From Lachnotalea sp041821265 (GTDB lineage: Bacteria; Bacillota; Clostridia; Lachnospirales; Lachnospiraceae): 64,000 nt of DNA. The notes under the pieces were generated by a model, which saw only the letters and a program-made list of their open reading frames with translations, did no database searches and had not been told where the DNA came from. Location of the stretch: positions 1-64,000 of the forward strand of contig JBGUEQ010000023.1 in the NCBI GenBank assembly GCA_041821265.1, in the 5' to 3' direction. The translations under genes were made by a program, and so were the position numbers. Shown in pieces: positions 61,844-64,000 of the stretch (its first letter is position 1; each line of letters begins with the position of its first letter).

Positions 61844-62725
61844 ATGATCAAAAAGAAAATATATCCCCAATGGTTTCTTCTTATTCCACTAACATTATAC
61901 ATATGTTTCTTATTATTACCTAGTTTATTGGGAGTGCTTTATTCTTTGACCGACTGGAACTCTAGAAGTTTATCAAATGGAATTAAATTTGTTGGTTTGA
62001 CAAATTATATGAGTATATTTACTTCCAATAAAGATTATGCTTCTGGTATTTATCATACAATTATGTTTACAATTATATCTAATATAGTTAAATTGATTCC
62101 TGCATTATTGATTGCAATTATGCTACAAGAAGGGTTAAGAGGAAAAGGATTATATAGGACATTATTGTATTTGCCATCGGTTCTTCCCTTTGTAATTATT
62201 GGTTTATTATTCAAATCAATATTGAATTACAACAATGGTTTGCTTAATTCAATTTTGGATTTGTTACATTTAGGAATATTGAAACAAAAGTGGTTATCTG
62301 ATTTAAATATGGTTTGGAAATCAATCTATGGTGTGGACGCATGGCGTGGGATTGGTTATGTTATGACTATATTTCTTGCGGGTTTAAATACAATACCTAA
62401 GTCTTATTATGAAGCAGCGCAAATTGATGGAGCAAATTTTTGGCAACGGTTACGAAATGTTACTTTACCTATGTTATCCGGTGCTATAATGATAAATTTT
62501 GTTTTTGGTGTGACTTATGGATTGAAAGTATTTGATATCATTTATGTATTGACAAATGGCGGACCAGGTCATGCGACAGAAGTAATTACCACCTATTCTT
62601 ACCAACTCTATGCAAGTGGAGAATATGGTATGTCTTCTGCTTTGAATACAATACTTTTATTTATAACCGCAGGAATTGGTATCATAGTTGTAAAAGTTAT
62701 GAGTAAAAAGGAGGTTCAGCAATGA
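61844..62725 (+). CDS. Sugar ABC transporter permease 1 (CUT1, MalF-like)
   Basis: 293 aa, RBS AGAAGGATA. Six membrane helices. EAA motif YYEAAQIDGANFWQRLRNVTLP contacts the ATPase. Works with the next permease and a shared MsmX-like ATPase not in this window. Ends with ATGA overlap into the next gene. Confidence 0.93.
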   Translation: MIKKKIYPQWFLLIPLTLYICFLLLPSLLGVLYSLTDWNSRSLSNGIKFVGLTNYMSIFTSNKDYASGIYHTIMFTIISNIVKLIPALLIAIMLQEGLRGKGLYRTLLYLPSVLPFVIIGLLFKSILNYNNGLLNSILDLLHLGILKQKWLSDLNMVWKSIYGVDAWRGIGYVMTIFLAGLNTIPKSYYEAAQIDGANFWQRLRNVTLPMLSGAIMINFVFGVTYGLKVFDIIYVLTNGGPGHATEVITTYSYQLYASGEYGMSSALNTILLFITAGIGIIVVKVMSKKEVQQ

Positions 62726-63543
62726 TGAAAAAGAATATTCAAACAGTTATAAAACAATTAATCAGTATTATACTTTGCCTCATTGTTGTGATTCCATTTT
62801 ATATGGTACTGATTAATTCTGTTAAAACAAAATCAGAAGCAGCAAGGATGTCCCTTTCTTTGCCAACAGAGTGGCATTTTGAAAATTATTTACATGTTAT
62901 AGATCAGGGTAATCTAGTACAAGGGTTTATCAATAGTTTTACCTATTCATTCGTTTCAACGTCTATTGGTGTTATTTCATGTGCCATGGCAGCCTTTGTA
63001 TTATGTAGAAAACCAACAAAACTTAACTCGTTTTTATATTACTTTTTCTTATGTGGATTGTTTCTTCCCGTAAATTTTGTAACATTAGTCAGAGTTCTGA
63101 AATTTTTCAACCTAACAAATAGTAAATTAGGAATTATGATAACCTTTACAAGTGCAATGATACCGTTTTGCGTGTTTACAATACGTAATTTTATTTTATC
63201 TGTTCCAATTGAGTTAGATGAAGCAGCAGTACTCGATGGTGCTGGACCAATTTCACTATTTTTTAAAATTATTACGCCACTCTTAAAGCCAACATTGGTA
63301 ACCTGTTTTATACTACAATTCATGGGAGTATGGAATGATTTTTTAACACCGCTATATTTATCAAGCCAGAGTAAACTTTTCCCTATGACAATGGCTGTAT
63401 ATCAATTTTTTGGAAAGAACACAAATTATTGGAATTATATATTTGCAGATATTATTCTTACTACAATTCCAGTTATTATAGTTTATATGGTGGGGCAAAA
63501 ATATCTAGTAGGTGGTTTGACCTCAGGCGCAGTAAAAGAATAG
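62722..63543 (+). CDS. Sugar ABC transporter permease 2 (CUT1, MalG-like)
   Basis: 273 aa, RBS AGGAGGTT. EAA loop ELDEAAVLDGAGPISLFFKI and MalG-like WNDFLTPLYLSSQS. Six helices. Forms the channel with permease 1. Confidence 0.93.
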   Translation: MMKKNIQTVIKQLISIILCLIVVIPFYMVLINSVKTKSEAARMSLSLPTEWHFENYLHVIDQGNLVQGFINSFTYSFVSTSIGVISCAMAAFVLCRKPTKLNSFLYYFFLCGLFLPVNFVTLVRVLKFFNLTNSKLGIMITFTSAMIPFCVFTIRNFILSVPIELDEAAVLDGAGPISLFFKIITPLLKPTLVTCFILQFMGVWNDFLTPLYLSSQSKLFPMTMAVYQFFGKNTNYWNYIFADIILTTIPVIIVYMVGQKYLVGGLTSGAVKE

Positions 63544-63574
63544 AACATGAAATGTAGGAAGGAAATCGGATTCT

Positions 63575-64000
63575 ATGAAATTATTATCAAAACAAGTGTC
63601 TAAGGGTTGGAATGATGGATATCCACTTGGAAATGGGCATATGGGTGGAATGGTATTGGCGGGACTTCCGATTAGTTGCATTGAGTTATCTGAAAATACA
63701 TTTTACAGTGGTGAAAAAGCAATTGATAATAATCAAGACAATGCTTTTACTGCATTTTACAAAATGCGTGAGCAGGCAGAATTAGGTCATTTTGATAAGG
63801 TACATCAATTAGCAGAAAAATTTATTGGTATACGCAAAAATTATGGAACCAATTTACCTGTTGGCAAAGTATTCATTGACTATGGAATTCAATCAGAGGA
63901 TGTAACATTATATGAAAGAAGTTTAGATATTATGGAAGGGCTAGCAACTTCAACTTTTTCAAATAATCAGGATGCGATAAAGGAAGAGGTGTTAATTTCG
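63575..64000 (+). CDS. GH95-like glycoside hydrolase, 5' part
   Basis: Open to the window end; 142 codons are visible from ATG 63575 (RBS GGAAGGAAA). WNDGYPLGNGHMGGMVLAGLP followed by IELSENTFYSG matches the N-terminal beta domain of GH95 alpha-L-fucosidase/galactosidase relatives, where W.EALPLGNGRLGAMV..G and NE.TLWSG are typical. The catalytic (alpha/alpha)6 part lies outside. It probably degrades the sugar imported by the upstream ABC genes. Confidence 0.7.
   Translation, partial: MKLLSKQVSKGWNDGYPLGNGHMGGMVLAGLPISCIELSENTFYSGEKAIDNNQDNAFTAFYKMREQAELGHFDKVHQLAEKFIGIRKNYGTNLPVGKVFIDYGIQSEDVTLYERSLDIMEGLATSTFSNNQDAIKEEVLIS

Overview
The window is a low-GC, ordinary chromosomal stretch from an anaerobic Firmicute. 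It is most likely a Clostridia member of the Lachnospiraceae type: RBSs are strong GGAGG-like, TTG/GTG starts are frequent, and Rex, NfnAB, Fhs/FolD, a YesMN-controlled sugar ABC importer and clostridial-style operons (rex-x-acpS-nnr-alr-mazF; zapA-U32-ftsW-pbp) are present. No tRNA, rRNA, CRISPR array, prophage or complete insertion sequence was seen. Layout: 1-5.6 kb is a TetR regulator with a self-operator, a heme/FMN membrane redox protein, a small Cys/His membrane protein and a Znu-like metal ABC importer with an extra lipoprotein. A Cof phosphatase follows on the minus strand. 7-12.9 kb is a two-component system, a 726-aa membrane protein of unknown role, and an ABC-2 exporter. 12.8-20.2 kb holds a PHP phosphoesterase (minus), rex under a clear promoter, a coiled-coil gene, acpS, nnrED, alr, an apparently antitoxin-less mazF and a CNNM/CBS protein. 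20.4-28.4 kb holds yebC, a CFI-box zinc-ribbon protein, an M16 peptidase, an O-acetylhomoserine sulfhydrylase followed by a collapsed MATE gene, a TepA-type ClpP homologue, a short flagellin (minus) and uppP. 28.5-38.5 kb holds ftsK/spoIIIE, fhs, folD, a TPR/CHB_HEX-like protein, xpt (minus) and nfnAB. 38.6-50.2 kb holds an ABC-F ATPase (minus), a DUF1653 gene, rlmH, maf, several HAD phosphatases, a NusG-II-like protein, ruvAB and zapA. 50.2-56.3 kb holds a U32 protein, ftsW/rodA, a class B PBP, a Nudix hydrolase and ferritin. 56.4-64 kb is a carbohydrate locus: an AraC regulator, YesN/YesM, a CUT1 sugar ABC importer and the 5' end of a GH95-like glycosidase cut by the window edge. The most interesting signal lies between the genes. 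A family of small (about 100-145 bp) non-coding transposable elements is present, with 16-bp GTAAC.../...GTTAC inverted ends. Three copies have exact 8-bp target duplications, a fourth has a decayed one, and a sequence-variant relative also has an exact 8-bp duplication. Ends beginning GTAA with 8-bp duplications are the hallmark of the IS66 family, so these look like IS66-type MITEs mobilised in trans. One copy is inserted exactly at a stop codon and rebuilds the same C-terminus. At least two further structured repeat families (B and C) and a 179-bp structured insert flanked by 16-bp direct repeats also occupy intergenic DNA. All function calls come from reading motifs and context; no database search was run.
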